Assembly (NCBI RefSeq): GCF_003589595.1
Contig: NW_020654289.1
Location: 387,917-451,916, forward strand
Reading direction: 5' to 3'
Source: Hyposmocoma kahamanoa
Taxonomy: Eukaryota; Arthropoda; Insecta; Lepidoptera; Cosmopterigidae
DNA length: 64,000 nucleotides
In this document: piece after piece, positions 13,001 through 23,600 of the stretch
Layout of the letters: each line of letters begins with the position of its first letter
Position numbering within the stretch: the first letter of the stretch is position 1
Notes under the pieces: generated by a model
Told to the model about the DNA's origin: nothing
What the model saw: the letters and a program-made list of their open reading frames with translations, nothing else
Databases searched by the model: none
Translations under genes and position numbers: made by a program

Positions 13001-13560
13001 TGCCGTGCACTACATTTTATCCGACACACAAAGGGTTGCCACGAGAAATCAAATACCGACCAGAGGGTGGAAAACTATCCAGTATTTTTGGCAAAAACGA
13101 ACGAGAAACAAGCACTTTGTGTACATTGCACGGTACGCTTTGTTGTATAAATATTAGGGATGCTCTCGGACGAACACAGTCAGGACGGAATGATGAAATC
13201 GTTTCCTACGTTAAGATAGCTCGCGAACTCGGAAGTATTGTTTATTATGTTAAAGATCATTTGTATCTGAAATTCCAACAATGATTTCACGTCAACGTAA
13301 GCTTAGCAGGGCACTTTATATCTGATAGGACATCTCAACAAGCACGTCTTGCCGTCCATGGTGTTACCGTATATTATATAGATATAATTATAATTTGTGT
13401 AATTAAATTCATAAACAACTATGCAACATGAAATTAAAGAAAAATATTTCAAGTAATGTCTCGTTCGACCTAATAGACTCCACTTTCAATTTGATTCAAA
13501 TTACAAAATTAATATAATAGATGCGGACATCAATATTGTACGACTGTATTCAATTACAAG
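10084..13560. other. Gene-poor stretch with a few anonymous open frames
   Basis: The interval contains a GC-richer patch (about 10330-10900), a (TATAA)n microsatellite at about 11243-11273, and the longest unexplained open frame of the window outside transposons (12895-13284, +, 129 codons). That frame follows a TTTTCCAG acceptor-like site at about 12891. It has no motif that I recognise, and its length is near what chance gives in 64 kb at this base composition. Confidence 0.4.
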
Positions 13561-13572
13561 TTAATACCAATA

Positions 13573-13624
13573 AATTCTGAGAAACCCTAAAGACTCAGGA
13601 GAGTCTTTAGGGTTTCTCAGAATT
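13573..13624. repeat. Perfect 24-bp inverted repeat, 4-nt loop
   Basis: Bases 13573-13596 are the exact reverse complement of 13601-13624; the loop is AGGA. The arm contains GAGAAACCCTAAAGACTC. No protein or transposon end is attached to it. Confidence 0.92.
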
Positions 13625-13717
13625 ATAGGTAGGTTTATAGGAATAAAGCATTGATTCTACATGTGCATAATCTTAGTTTATATATATTATACTATATCTT
13701 ACATAAGTAATATGAGA

Positions 13718-13924
13718 ATAATAATAACGCATACACTCAACATAGCCCCGCACTAGGGAAACCCTGTGTCGCGGGTGCCATGGACACACATATAGACAAC
13801 CACAAATTACACCCAAACTCACGAGAGAAATAAATGTAGGCCATACAAATATTTATCGGCCCGAGAATCGGACCTGGGACTTCTGCGTGGCAATCCTGCA
13901 TAGTATTTAGCCACGCAGGCAGTT
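13718..13924 (-). mobile_element. SINE-1, near full length
   Basis: On the reverse strand the head reads CTGCCTGCGTGGCTAAATAC (A-box region) and later AGGTCCGATTC (B-box region). The body follows, with ATTTGTATGG, TTTCTCTCGTGAGTTTGGG, CCATGGCACCCGCGACACAG and CTAGTGCGGGGC. It ends in an ATT-rich tail. Head and body order match the best copy at 54038-54256. Confidence 0.85.
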
Positions 13925-14129
13925 AAACTAGAATAACTGTATATTATAGAAATAGCTAGTTGAATTTGACTGTTGCATCAACACGCATTCTTTAATACAC
14001 GCCGACGATTTGAATTTTGTAATCTCAAATTTCTTGGTTACCCTAAATCAACAAACATAATAAGTAAGGGTTTATATTGGACTGGTAGATACGAGCTCTA
14101 AAGACTGCCGCTACTTTTTAAGAGACTAA

Positions 14130-14397
14130 TATAAAGAAATAAGAAAGAGAGAAATCAATTAAAGAAAATAGACAACTAAATGAGAAAAAGGTTTCGGCAG
14201 CTAATACGTCACGATAGGTATTTAGAAGTGTTATAGAAGACAAGATAGTATAAAAGAGAGACAAGGGAAGACGTAGAGGAAGTTATTTAAATCAGATAAG
14301 AGAAATAGTTAATGTCGTATCGGGAAGTAATAGTTAGGAGGCTGAATAGAGATGAGAAGCGATTACTCCACCTACAAAAGCCTAACTTTTAAATAAT
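14130..14397 (+). pseudogene. LINE reverse transcriptase C-terminal fragment
   Basis: With one frameshift the segment reads GRRRGSYLNQIREIVNVVS, then REVIVRRLNRDEKRLLHLQK before a stop. The pattern of a basic GRxR stretch, a QIRE helix and a final R-L-LH-Q matches the extreme C-terminus of non-LTR retrotransposon ORF2 proteins in insects. Only this end survives, with internal stops upstream. The clade cannot be fixed from so short a piece. Confidence 0.45.
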
Positions 14398-17300
14398 GAG
14401 AAAAAAAGAAAGACATACAACCTATTAAGAACTAAGGTACTTCAGTGCCAAGCTCAAACGTTTATAAAATAATGAACATTTAAGTAAACAAAAGCAAAAA
14501 GAATGAGACGGTATTTAAGTCTTAAAACAAGATATTAAACATGCATAAAAGATAGTAAAAACCTTTAGACAATAGGCGTGTAACCGCCGCCTTTACAAGG
14601 TGATTTATTATGACAGCCGGAGCCATTTAACTAAAATACTGCTAAAAGAAAACCAAGTATAACGCAGCAACCCTAAAAGGACATGAAAAATAAATTATTG
14701 CAAAGTGGTACAATTCGGAAGATTATTGGAATGACGGTTGAATCTTCGAAGTCGGTCTGATCGCGATTATGATTCACACTGTTACAAACATTTTGTGGGA
14801 ACAATTGAGAGGACGACACACGCTTGTGTATGTTTAGTAGCATCACCACATCAAACGTCCATGAAACCTGCATTTCGAAGGAGGCTCACAGCAAATGGAA
14901 AAAGTTTGAATACCTCAACCAGCATTGGGCTAGCGTGGCGAACTGCTACCTAAATGATCTCCTGGATAAGAACCATGGAAAACAGTGACAAATAAATAAT
15001 GGGACGATGACGATAATGACTAGATATGAAATCTTAACAGCGATGTATGAATACTCCAAGTTACACCGCATGGTGAACTATGAACCAATCACTCTTGTAC
15101 CTGAGGTACCAGTAGCCTTGTACCTTTGGGATGTTAATAAAGTTCAGTAGTATAGTTTACGTAAAAATGTATAGTCGTTCATTTCGTTCATCCGTTCGTC
15201 GTAAGTGAGCAACAGATCGACGGCCTTAGAGCATGTATACCGGCCGCGTGGATAGTCAGTTGCCAGCAATTTATTTCACTAGAGCTGCCGTCTTTCAAAA
15301 GTGGCAGTGACCAAAAGCGCTTTATGTTTTTTCTTTCACTACAATTATTTACTTAACGAAATGAAATAATATGACAATTTGAACACTAACTAGTGTTTTG
15401 AGTTTCTTACACTCTTGTTCTTGGGACGAAACTAATCACCCGAAGATCTGCAATGTTAACTTGTACCAAGAAAAGCACTATTCAAATCCGTAGACGCCGG
15501 GTCTAACTCCTTTGACTTGAACCACTCGGTTGGCAGCCCTATATACGCCGGTTAAAACTGCTGGAAGTATTTAGGATATAAATCAGTTAAACCAAATAAT
15601 AATGCCTGGGATATTTTAGCAACAAAAACACAATAAGTAACACGAAGAAACAGGTTATAAATAAAAACACCGTTCTAAACGAAATAATCGACATGTTTTT
15701 TAATCAATTCAAAAATATTAATCGATTTATAAATTTAGGAGATCCTTAAACTATGATTTTTTCATGCAAGAGGGATTCCGGGTAAGGGATTTGTTTTTTT
15801 CTCCCAAATTTTTAAATAAAGCCTTTTAAATTGCAATGAAAGGCAAATTTATAATTGGAATGCAAACATTTAAAATTTGTGTCATAAGCGTGTGAAAAAT
15901 TGTGCTTTATGATTCGTTTTATGGGAAGAATAAATATTCATCAACCCCATTTAGATTCTAGTCTTCCGCAAGTAGTCATTCATGTAACTTTAATAAATAT
16001 TATTGTAAGCAACATAAAATATATTATATTGTTTCTAATTGTTACAAGGCTTATAACTTGTGACACGAATATATCATCCCGTGTTCAGAAAGAATAAAAA
16101 GGAAGCGGTGTTCCCTAGGGACCTATTTCTGACGCGATATTCTTAGAAGATAATTAACTCTTTATGGCGTGACACATCTGTTCGTGGCGGTCGTAATCGT
16201 TCACGATACGTAGCGAAAGCATGAGATATAACGTACACCCCGTATGATCTACTGCTGGAAACGTATTTTAGAACTTCAGGTCATGCGGGTCAGTTTCTAT
16301 TATCTTTAGATCCGTGTAACAGGTTATAAAGGGTGGTAGTGGAGAAACATCCACACAAAGGCTTTAAATATGCCAAAAACCTCAAAAATGCCTAAAGCAG
16401 CAGAAGCACATGCAGGAATAATCCCGGATATGCTTCTATTGTCATATCATTTCTGTCACCAGTTTGCCGACCGTTGTTAGTGATAAAAATGAGAAATATG
16501 TTCATGTTTGTGATTGAGGTGACAAACGGAGCTATTTACGTCCACAGGCCATTTTAAATACAAATTTCAGCGTAATGTGGAAATAGCTTTTTTAAATTGT
16601 TTTGATGAGTTTCTAGCTAAATTGTAGTGTATTTACTCGTATTTACAAATTAATTCCGAGAAAAAAACAAAAGGAGAAATGTACTTGAACAAAAGTACTC
16701 GCTTTTTACGATTCAAGTTGTATTGATTTCTTTCAATGAGTAGTTTTGTTTCAATCAAACACAAACGACGCTTTGTATTATTTTGAATTTTATTGTATTA
16801 TTTTATTTTTCCAAGAATACTTGTTTGCCTCAAATCTAGATATATGTATCTATTCTTTGTTGTTTTTCCATTATTGGTCCTAAATAAATGAAGGGATAGT
16901 AGCTTTGCTAATCCACCGAGGATCCGCTCAAGAATTCAATTTATTCCGGTCCAAAAAAACAATGCCATTAGTAAGTAATTAGGTGGGGTCCTATCTGTTA
17001 CCCTATGTCTTGGCTGATGAATATCCATGTTACTTTGTGTTAGAACATTACTGTGAATTTTAAATTACTTATTTTTGTTTTTTATAAATATCCATATATG
17101 CGCATACTTTTAGAATCAAATATCACCAGGAGCTCCATCTGAAATCCATATTTGTTAACGTATTAAGTCGCAGTTTTATGTCGTATCACAAGTCTACAGA
17201 GAGTCCAATAATTATTATTATTTTCCTTCAACGTTAAAACATTGTGATTATAATTAGTAGTCCGAAGACTCATTCGATCTCAGTAGCATTATTTTGTTTC

Positions 17301-18680
17301 CACAACAAAAAATTATCCATTTATGTAATTCTATTACCACACATGTAGTTTACCATACACCAACATTCAATAACATGGTATTTCTATATATCGTACATCT
17401 TTACAAGATTTGTAAAATCTCATTACCCTAAGAAGGAACGACGACATTAAACTAATGGAACTCGTTCGATAAAACGTCAAAAAGCCGCATCTTCTGTTAG
17501 CAAACACACACCAATCGCTGGTCGTGTATCAGTAAAGAAGGATGCCGAAATGTGATTACATTTTGTGTACTATTTTTTCGGGCGAACTCCCATAGTCGGA
17601 TAATTTCATCTATATGTCAAAGGACGCAACCGCTGAAAAATTACTCGTGACTCGAAACTCTTGGTCCTTCAGAATTAGTGACCTTTTCTTTGTCTCTTAC
17701 GAGACCGATATTAACCGACATTATGCGATTCTCTGTACATTTTATTCGGATAAACTAAACCCTCGTAGATCACTGAGATAAGGTCAGGGCAAGGCTTCCG
17801 AGAGAATTTGCATTAAGAGGTTTGGGATCGTCGCTTTGAAATTTTGGCCATTGCCATTTTACGATTTTGAGTGTATTGTTATTCTGTTTTGTGTATATCA
17901 TCAAGTTTGTAAGCCTAAGATTGTATTCAGAGACGTAATTTCAACGTAATTTTTTCGACACAAATGAACGATATTAGAACTCAACGTTGATTTAATGTTA
18001 AATAAACGCATATTTATCTTTATCAAGCTCACCTGATATTCTAGTATTTAAAGCTAAGTTTCATCTTTGTCTTTGTCGTAATGCGATTTACAAGGTTCCA
18101 TGTGGGATTCAATAACAGAGGTTAACTTTCAGCGATTTCGTAAATGATTCTAGTAAATAATCCTAATCACATATTATTCTGTAATATGTTTCTGAGACAT
18201 CTGTCTGTTCCCAGTCCATTTTGCGTACCCTCCGTAAATCTCCACTCAAATGTCCTTAAAAGCCTGATGTAATAAATCGTCCTTAAACCTCATTTTTAAG
18301 TATCAAACCCAATAAAATTTCTCATACATAATTCATACCCTGCCCTAGGGAGAAATGTCAATAAAGTGATGATAAAGTGTCGTAAAATTGCTAGCAATTG
18401 CCGGGATGCCCCAAAGGATTCTGATCTAAGTAGGCAATAAGGCAATAATTAAATTTTATAACGGTTTGAAAGCGTCGCTGCTGTCTTGTCTTTTCTCTTT
18501 ATTTAAGGCAGTTCCTATTTGCATCCTTATAGATATACTTACTTATGAGACTATCAATCGCTACCTTGTACTATTCTGACAAACCTCCGTTTCTTCAATT
18601 ATATTTATCAATCCTTTTATACAAGCGTTCTTAAATTTCTTACCGCGTTCTCCAGCCTTCTCAAAAAAAAAGTTTTTTTT
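14398..18680. other. Long gene-free AT-rich stretch
   Basis: More than 4 kb without a recognisable protein, RNA or repeat end. Short frames (for example 14738-14953 and 15900-16097) are low in information. This is the longest featureless interval in the window. Confidence 0.45.
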
Positions 18681-19682
18681 TCATCTTCCAGGTCGACAGC
18701 CGTCTCTTTCCTTTTCTACTCATCTGCTACATATGCTTAAACCAAGACATCATTACGCTGTTTAACGAGACCGACCCAGATGACGTGCCTGCATTCGTGG
18801 CGAAGGAGCTGCACAAGCTGCCCCCTGTCACGTTCGACCATGTCGACATCACCAGGCTACTGAAGGACATCACGTCCCTAAAAGCAACCCTCGTTGAAGT
18901 TTGGTGTAAATTGGAGGCCTCGGATAACACCATCAGTGATTTACGAGCCCAAGTTGTCTTACTTAGTAGTGCAGCATCTGTATGTAGGTCACCCGAGACC
19001 TGCAACGTGAATACTTGTCGCGGGGCGCAAACGCAACTATCGGCAGTTTTGAGTCGGCTCATATGGATGTGTCACCGATCGCTGCCGCTGTCGCCGCGTG
19101 CGTTTTCCCGTGCCCCGGCCCGTCGTTTTTCCGCCCCGGCGGAAACGTCACTCGTAATCACGTTGATCCCTCGACGTAATTGCGCTGCCGTTGCCGATGC
19201 TACCCGACCCATTGCTCCACTACCACAGCCCAGGCAACTAACGGAGGGGAAGAAGAAATAGCGGAATCTCATTTCTGGAGCTGTGTCGTCAGTATCACAG
19301 AGAGGAGTAGACCAGTGCGACCAGGACGGCTTCAAAAAGGTGGAAAAGAAAAAGAAGTACACTAGCCCTAACCTTAATGGCATCGCCCCGACTGGCCCCA
19401 ACCATCTATTGCGTCCAGCAGTACCGACGATACGTGTCATAACTTCATTACTCTACAAAGTCTGCGGATATTATAGAGTACATACGAGTGAAAGTCACAG
19501 CTGCCCCGAGAGTCGAGCAGTTGGAGTCCCGCCACAAGGTGAATTTTAATTAATTTGTAGTGACAGTACCAACTCAACATCTGTCGACCTTCATGACGGA
19601 GGACTTTCGGCCGAAGGGCGTCATGTTCCGGCGTTTCCGAGGACGGCTATCGGTCACCCACGTTGCGTACACGTGTAAATAA
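18681..19682 (+). pseudogene. Broken ORF1 of a CR1-like LINE
   Basis: Three frame-shifted segments together give the order expected for a LINE ORF1 known from insects. First is DPDDVPAFVAKELHKLPPV followed by FDHVDITRLLKDI (about 18775-18880). Next is an APTGPNHLLRPAVP motif (about 19385-19425), then LHYSTKSADIIEYIRVKV (about 19445-19500), and last LSTFMTEDFRPKGVMFRRF (about 19581-19640), ending at a stop near 19680. ORF1 proteins of this type bind nucleic acid during target-primed reverse transcription. There are at least two frameshifts and two internal stops, and no ORF2 follows: a putative LTR begins 45 bp downstream. The GC content is well above the flanks. Confidence 0.7.
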
Positions 19683-19875
19683 ATAAATAGTTTTTATCAT
19701 ATTATTATGTATGTTAGTTTATAAGGTTGTGACGCGTCGCACCGGGCGCGACTCGCCACAGCGCCGGCCGATCGTGCGTGATGGAAAGTTCCGCGGATCG
19801 ATGCCGACGCAAGCGGTGCAGGTGATAGCGGGCGAGAGACGCGCGCGCTTCGCGCGCCGTGAGCGAAGAGGAGAC

Positions 19876-19883
19876 TATAAAAG
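19876..19883 (+). promoter_or_regulatory. TATA box of the LTR candidate
   Basis: TATAAAAG lies about 150 bp inside the putative LTR. It sits downstream of a CG-rich block and about 30 bp upstream of GATACACTCGCT, a plausible start region. Promoter function is inferred from position only. Confidence 0.5.
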
Positions 19884-19970
19884 GCCGACAGCCGGATCGA
19901 GCGATACACTCGCTCCAGCGAGCTTAGTAGGGTAAGAACCTCCACCGGGTGAGGGGCTGTTGCAGAGTAA

Positions 19971-20124
19971 TTGCAGCGCGTGACCAAGGTGTGTCCAGGC
20001 CATGCGAATCACTCACCCTTCACCCCTGTCCGCCTCCTGTGTTGGGGGAACAATTGCTGCGCGTGACCAAGGTGTGTCCAGGCCGTGCGAATTGTTCACC
20101 CTTCAACCCCGTAAACCTACCGTT
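19971..20124 (+). repeat. 83-bp tandem duplication within the LTR candidate
   Basis: The block GCGCGTGACCAAGGTGTGTC begins at about 19976 and recurs 83 bp later at about 20059. The following GCGAAT...CACCCTTCA segment is also repeated. The two units have diverged at several positions, so the duplication is not recent. Confidence 0.8.
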
Positions 20125-20343
20125 TAGCTCAACGCCGTCACTAGATTAGTTAGGGTAGTAACCACGCGTGGTTCATGTAATTCTAGTACACTTAAGAGGT
20201 ACATTTATTACTTATTGTAAACCGATCAATACACGATCAATGTTAAAGCTTGGTGTTGGTTTCCTTCATTAGTTGCAGAACCTTGGATAAATTTCTGTAT
20301 AATAGATAAATAAAATAAAAAACCATAAAATAAAAAATAAATA

Positions 20344-20500
20344 TCGAGTTCTTAGGTTTTCGCGATTGTTACACATAGGAAATGAAACTATTTTTCCGGA
20401 TTTAAATCGCGTATATTTGTTTTAAAGGGCCCGAAACGTCGGTTTGTTTGAAAAAACAAGTATACGCGATTTAAATCCGGAAAAATAGTTTCATTTCCTA
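20344..20500. repeat. 40-bp perfect palindrome of the TATACGCGATTTAA family
   Basis: Bases 20376-20415 are the exact reverse complement of 20461-20500. The 45-bp centre contains GGGCCCGAAACGTCGG, and pairing continues a few bases into it. The left arm extends outward to 20344 with sequence (TTCTTAGGTTTTCGCGATTG) that matches, inverted, the tail of the copy at 41.9 kb. The structure is two family members head to head, or one element with terminal inverted repeats. Confidence 0.88.
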
Positions 20501-20644
20501 TAAAAAATAAACCTCTTTAACCCATTTTTAATTAATTCATTTTTTCTTCATTGTCTTTAACATTATCTTTCTCTACGTTTGTCACTATGCTCTTTCAAAA
20601 CACATTGTTTACGTAGCGCAGTGTTCTTCACTCTGTCACATGAC

Positions 20645-20676
20645 ATGAATTTGTATTATTTATAATACAAATTCAT
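20645..20676. repeat. Perfect 14-bp inverted repeat, 4-nt loop
   Basis: Bases 20645-20658 pair exactly with 20663-20676; the loop is TTTA. The arm is ATGAATTTGTATTA. The AT content makes this weaker than the hairpins at 5.5 and 13.6 kb. Confidence 0.8.
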
Positions 20677-22255
20677 ATTATTATATTAATATATAGATAA
20701 TGATGTATACCATCGATTTGTATTATTGCTCTACACGTCGCAATAATAGAATGCAATATATTATCCAGTGAAAGATATATGAAGGTTTTTGGAATTTAAT
20801 ACTAACCTGGCCGAAATTTAATAACCTAATCTATAAACTAGTGAGTGAGGCAGTATGAAATTGTTAAGTGAGGGGTATCAAGCTTAATATTCACACAAAC
20901 GCTTGTGAATTTTGGCTTCTTAGATATACGAGCAAGCCTTTCTCAACTGTCAACCCGTGTTCACCTTACAGCCATGGAATCTAAACTGGTCATGGATACA
21001 AATTGTTAGGGAGTCTCCGGGGGAAATTTGTTAAACATCTACCATATTTACAAATGTGTGCATGTAGCTGCTTCTGTTAAAGTAAGTTTAAACTCAAATT
21101 TAAAATATTGATCTGATGTGCAACAATCTCACGACAACAGAGTATAGTTTCATAATGAATACGAAATGTTTGACATTTCCGAACAATGCTTTGTTATTAT
21201 AACTGACGATCTCCAAAAGGATTTTTTTCTACAAATGCAATGGTTTCAATTCTGAACACAAGACCGAGTGTTTATCATATACCGCATTTCCAGAACTTTC
21301 TAACATTTGATACTTCAGAAGAAGGCTCTTGTAAGAAAGATCAGCTTACACTCGAAGGCAAGACTTTCCAAGTTTCACCTCCAACTCATTCAAAGTTCCG
21401 GCTATAAATATGTTTCGAATATCACAAGTATGTTACGCGCATAATTGAAAAAGTTAAGACAAGGGTTACCTTTGTCGTTGGTTTGGTCGGACCCATATAT
21501 CCACATTGTTGGCTTTTATTACAACGAAAGTGTCAAAACAGAAATTGTGGCGTTAAAACTTTATAATAGTATCAAAGATTGAAATTTGTTAATTAAGTTT
21601 AAAACAATTTAGTAATTTTAGAAAATGCATTATTAAACAATTTAACTGTATTCAATGCTGTGTTTAAATGAAATGTTTAATTTTAAAACTTTGGTATGTA
21701 TATTAGTTACTAATGTAAATATAAAAGGAAGACTGTTAGAATCACTTGAAAAAATAGACCATCTTTTTGGACATCAAGTAACACACCCTGTTAACCCTCA
21801 CCATTACGCGTTTATACGCGTAAAGCGAATTCAAGGTATCAAAAGTTGAAAGGCGAATATTTGTTTTTCAGTTGTTGCGTCGGATTAATTTACTGAAGAA
21901 CCACGAGGGACATACAAAATTGAAAAGCTATTTGCTCACGAGGGCAAACGGGAGAATATCATCACGACGGGAAGAAAAACACCAATATGAGGGAGACAGG
22001 TGTCTTCAGAGACCGTTACGAATAAAACAGGAATAACATTACCAGATAATTGAATTTCCTTTTTATGTATACTAAAATAATAACTGTGAAAGTGTTGTGA
22101 AATAAATTGATGGTTTATGTATATGAAAGCCTGTATCATCTTTTGAACATTTCTCTATAATTACTACAAGATGTTTTTTTAACTCCTTTTTTAAAGTAAA
22201 GAACCAGAAGAAAGTAATATAGTGTAGTAGGAGTAAATGAATTAATTGTGGAAAG
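20677..22255. other. Gene-free AT-rich stretch
   Basis: Nothing recognisable on either strand. Open frames at 21655-21849 and 21936-22139 have no motif. Confidence 0.4.
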
Positions 22256-22258
22256 TAT

Positions 22259-22705
22259 GTACGAGGGGCGTTTGATACGTGACTTTAAGGTTAAATAAAA
22301 ACTTTTTTCGAACTTTATATTTATATTACGTTAATTTAAAATTACTTACTAAGTAAATAACGTGCTTTAAAAATAAAAAAAATATCAATATAAAAGTTAG
22401 GAGATCAGTGTATATTTTGTAGATGAAGAAAGCCGAATTTCAAGTATTCCGTTGCTCATCCGCAAACACAACTTCAAAACTTGTAGAATTATAGAACGAA
22501 CTATTGCCGTACCCCCTGTATTTACCAGATTTGGCCCCATCTGAGATTTTTAATTTGATTTTTTACTGATTTGCATCAGATAAGGGAGTGATAACTGAAA
22601 CAGAGGCCTATTTTTCGGTTCGACAAACAATATTTTTGATGGGTTGAAGAAGTTGGAATATCGCTGGTCACGATTAATTGCACGCATGGGATCAACTTAC
22701 CTTTA
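22259..22705 (+). pseudogene. Mariner-type transposase remnant
   Basis: The left part (22260-22290, CGAGGGGCGTTTGATACGTG after TA) resembles a mariner terminal inverted repeat next to its TA target. After a gap with no coding sense, 22497-22700 reads YLPDLAPSE, then SDKGVITETEAYF, then GLKKLEYRWSRLI with one frameshift. This is the C-terminal part of Tc1/mariner transposases, which cut and paste DNA using a DDD/DDE triad. The position usually holding the third catalytic Asp (PSD) is Glu here. The catalytic N-terminal half and the right TIR are missing. Confidence 0.72.
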
Positions 22706-22834
22706 CGCGCTATAAAATAAAACTTCGTATGATCGGAACGCTCTCCCGCCAACAGTAGCGTCTTAATTCGCGACAAATATGTTAATATTCTTTTGGTGAC
22801 AAATAGGACGTCAAACTGCACACGTTACAGTGCG

Positions 22835-22861
22835 TGACCCCGTGCGAGTAGTTTCGTACTT
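22835..22861. repeat. Direct repeat, left copy (GTGACC..TGCGAGTAGTT)
   Basis: GTGACCCCGTGCGAGTAGTT matches 18 of 20 bases of the sequence at 23574. The two copies bracket the piggyBac-like tail, so they may be subterminal repeats of the same element. Confidence 0.55.
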
Positions 22862-23123
22862 TTTTCGTCTTCGTTTCGAGGAAAATAAATCTATTATTGT
22901 TTAGTATTAATTGTGTTTTTGAGTAGCGTCTTGTATTATTTTTAATTGAGTTTGTAAAATAAAGCTTTTGAATTTATTTTTGCATTAAAACTATCGGTAT
23001 TTATGTAAAATTTACAAATATTTCAAAAATCTACAATTCATCATGAAACCGACATTGACTCGACGTCAAGTGCGACAAGAAAAACCGTGCTCATGTGCGA
23101 CGCTATTTCCTGGGAAAGTGTAG

Positions 23124-23348
23124 ACTAGTTCAGGATCACCAAAGACAACGGGTAAATTAATGCAACTCCAAAAGTTACAAAAGACACGACTTATGGAGGT
23201 GAATGATGTGGAGAGTCGACCAATCCCATCGACAGCTAAGCGTGGACTAAGCAATAGCTGTGCAAAATGCTTGAAATGCACTAAATTTGTTTTCAATGAC
23301 CACTCCAGGGTCTATTGTCAGATTTGTGATACCAGTGATTCTGATTAG
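23124..23348 (+). pseudogene. piggyBac-type C-terminal cysteine-rich domain fragment
   Basis: A 74-codon open segment ends CAKCLKCTKFVFNDHSRVYC followed by QIC and an acidic tail. Closely spaced Cys pairs, a His and a final C-x2-C are typical of the zinc-binding domain at the C-terminus of piggyBac transposases, which binds the element ends. Upstream is a basic linker (ESRPIPSTAKRG). The transposase catalytic domain is absent, because an in-frame stop lies just before this segment. A run with poly(A)-like signals (AATAAATG) follows the stop. The identification rests on this short motif only. Confidence 0.5.
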
Positions 23349-23573
23349 TTTGTAAGAATAAATGTTATTTTGACTTTGATTTCATGATGCTCCAAAAGCG
23401 TAATTTCACAGAACATTTCAGTTCCATTAAAAAAATTTATAATAAGTTCCTTTTTTTTTATTTCAGTTGTTTCTTTGAGGTCTTAATATATATTATAGTA
23501 TATGTGTAATATAGAGTCTTTTATTGAATACTATTACAAATTCGTTAGAAATCTTCCTAATAAGTTGGGGTAA

Positions 23574-23600
23574 GTGACCTCATGCGAGTAGTTGTGCGAT
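23574..23600. repeat. Direct repeat, right copy (GTGACC..TGCGAGTAGTT)
   Basis: Partner of the copy at 22835, with two mismatches in 20. GCGATTTTCTAGGTGCGAG follows it. The spacing between copies is 739 bp. Confidence 0.55.

Larger units (their letters stand above)
19728..20277 (+). mobile_element. Solo LTR candidate
   Basis: The segment starts TGTGACGCG, is GC-rich for its first 400 bp, carries TATAAAAG at 19876, and ends in an AT-rich zone near TTAGTTGCA. This composition and order (TG start, core promoter, repeat, AT-rich end, CA end) fits a Ty3/gypsy-type LTR. No primer-binding site, internal coding region or second LTR adjoins it. A target-site duplication was not found, so the exact ends are uncertain. 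Confidence 0.5.

Noticed and set aside
12895..13284. 129-codon open frame after an acceptor-like TTTTCCAG
   Set aside because: No motif or family could be recognised, and one frame of about this length is expected by chance in 64 kb of such base composition.
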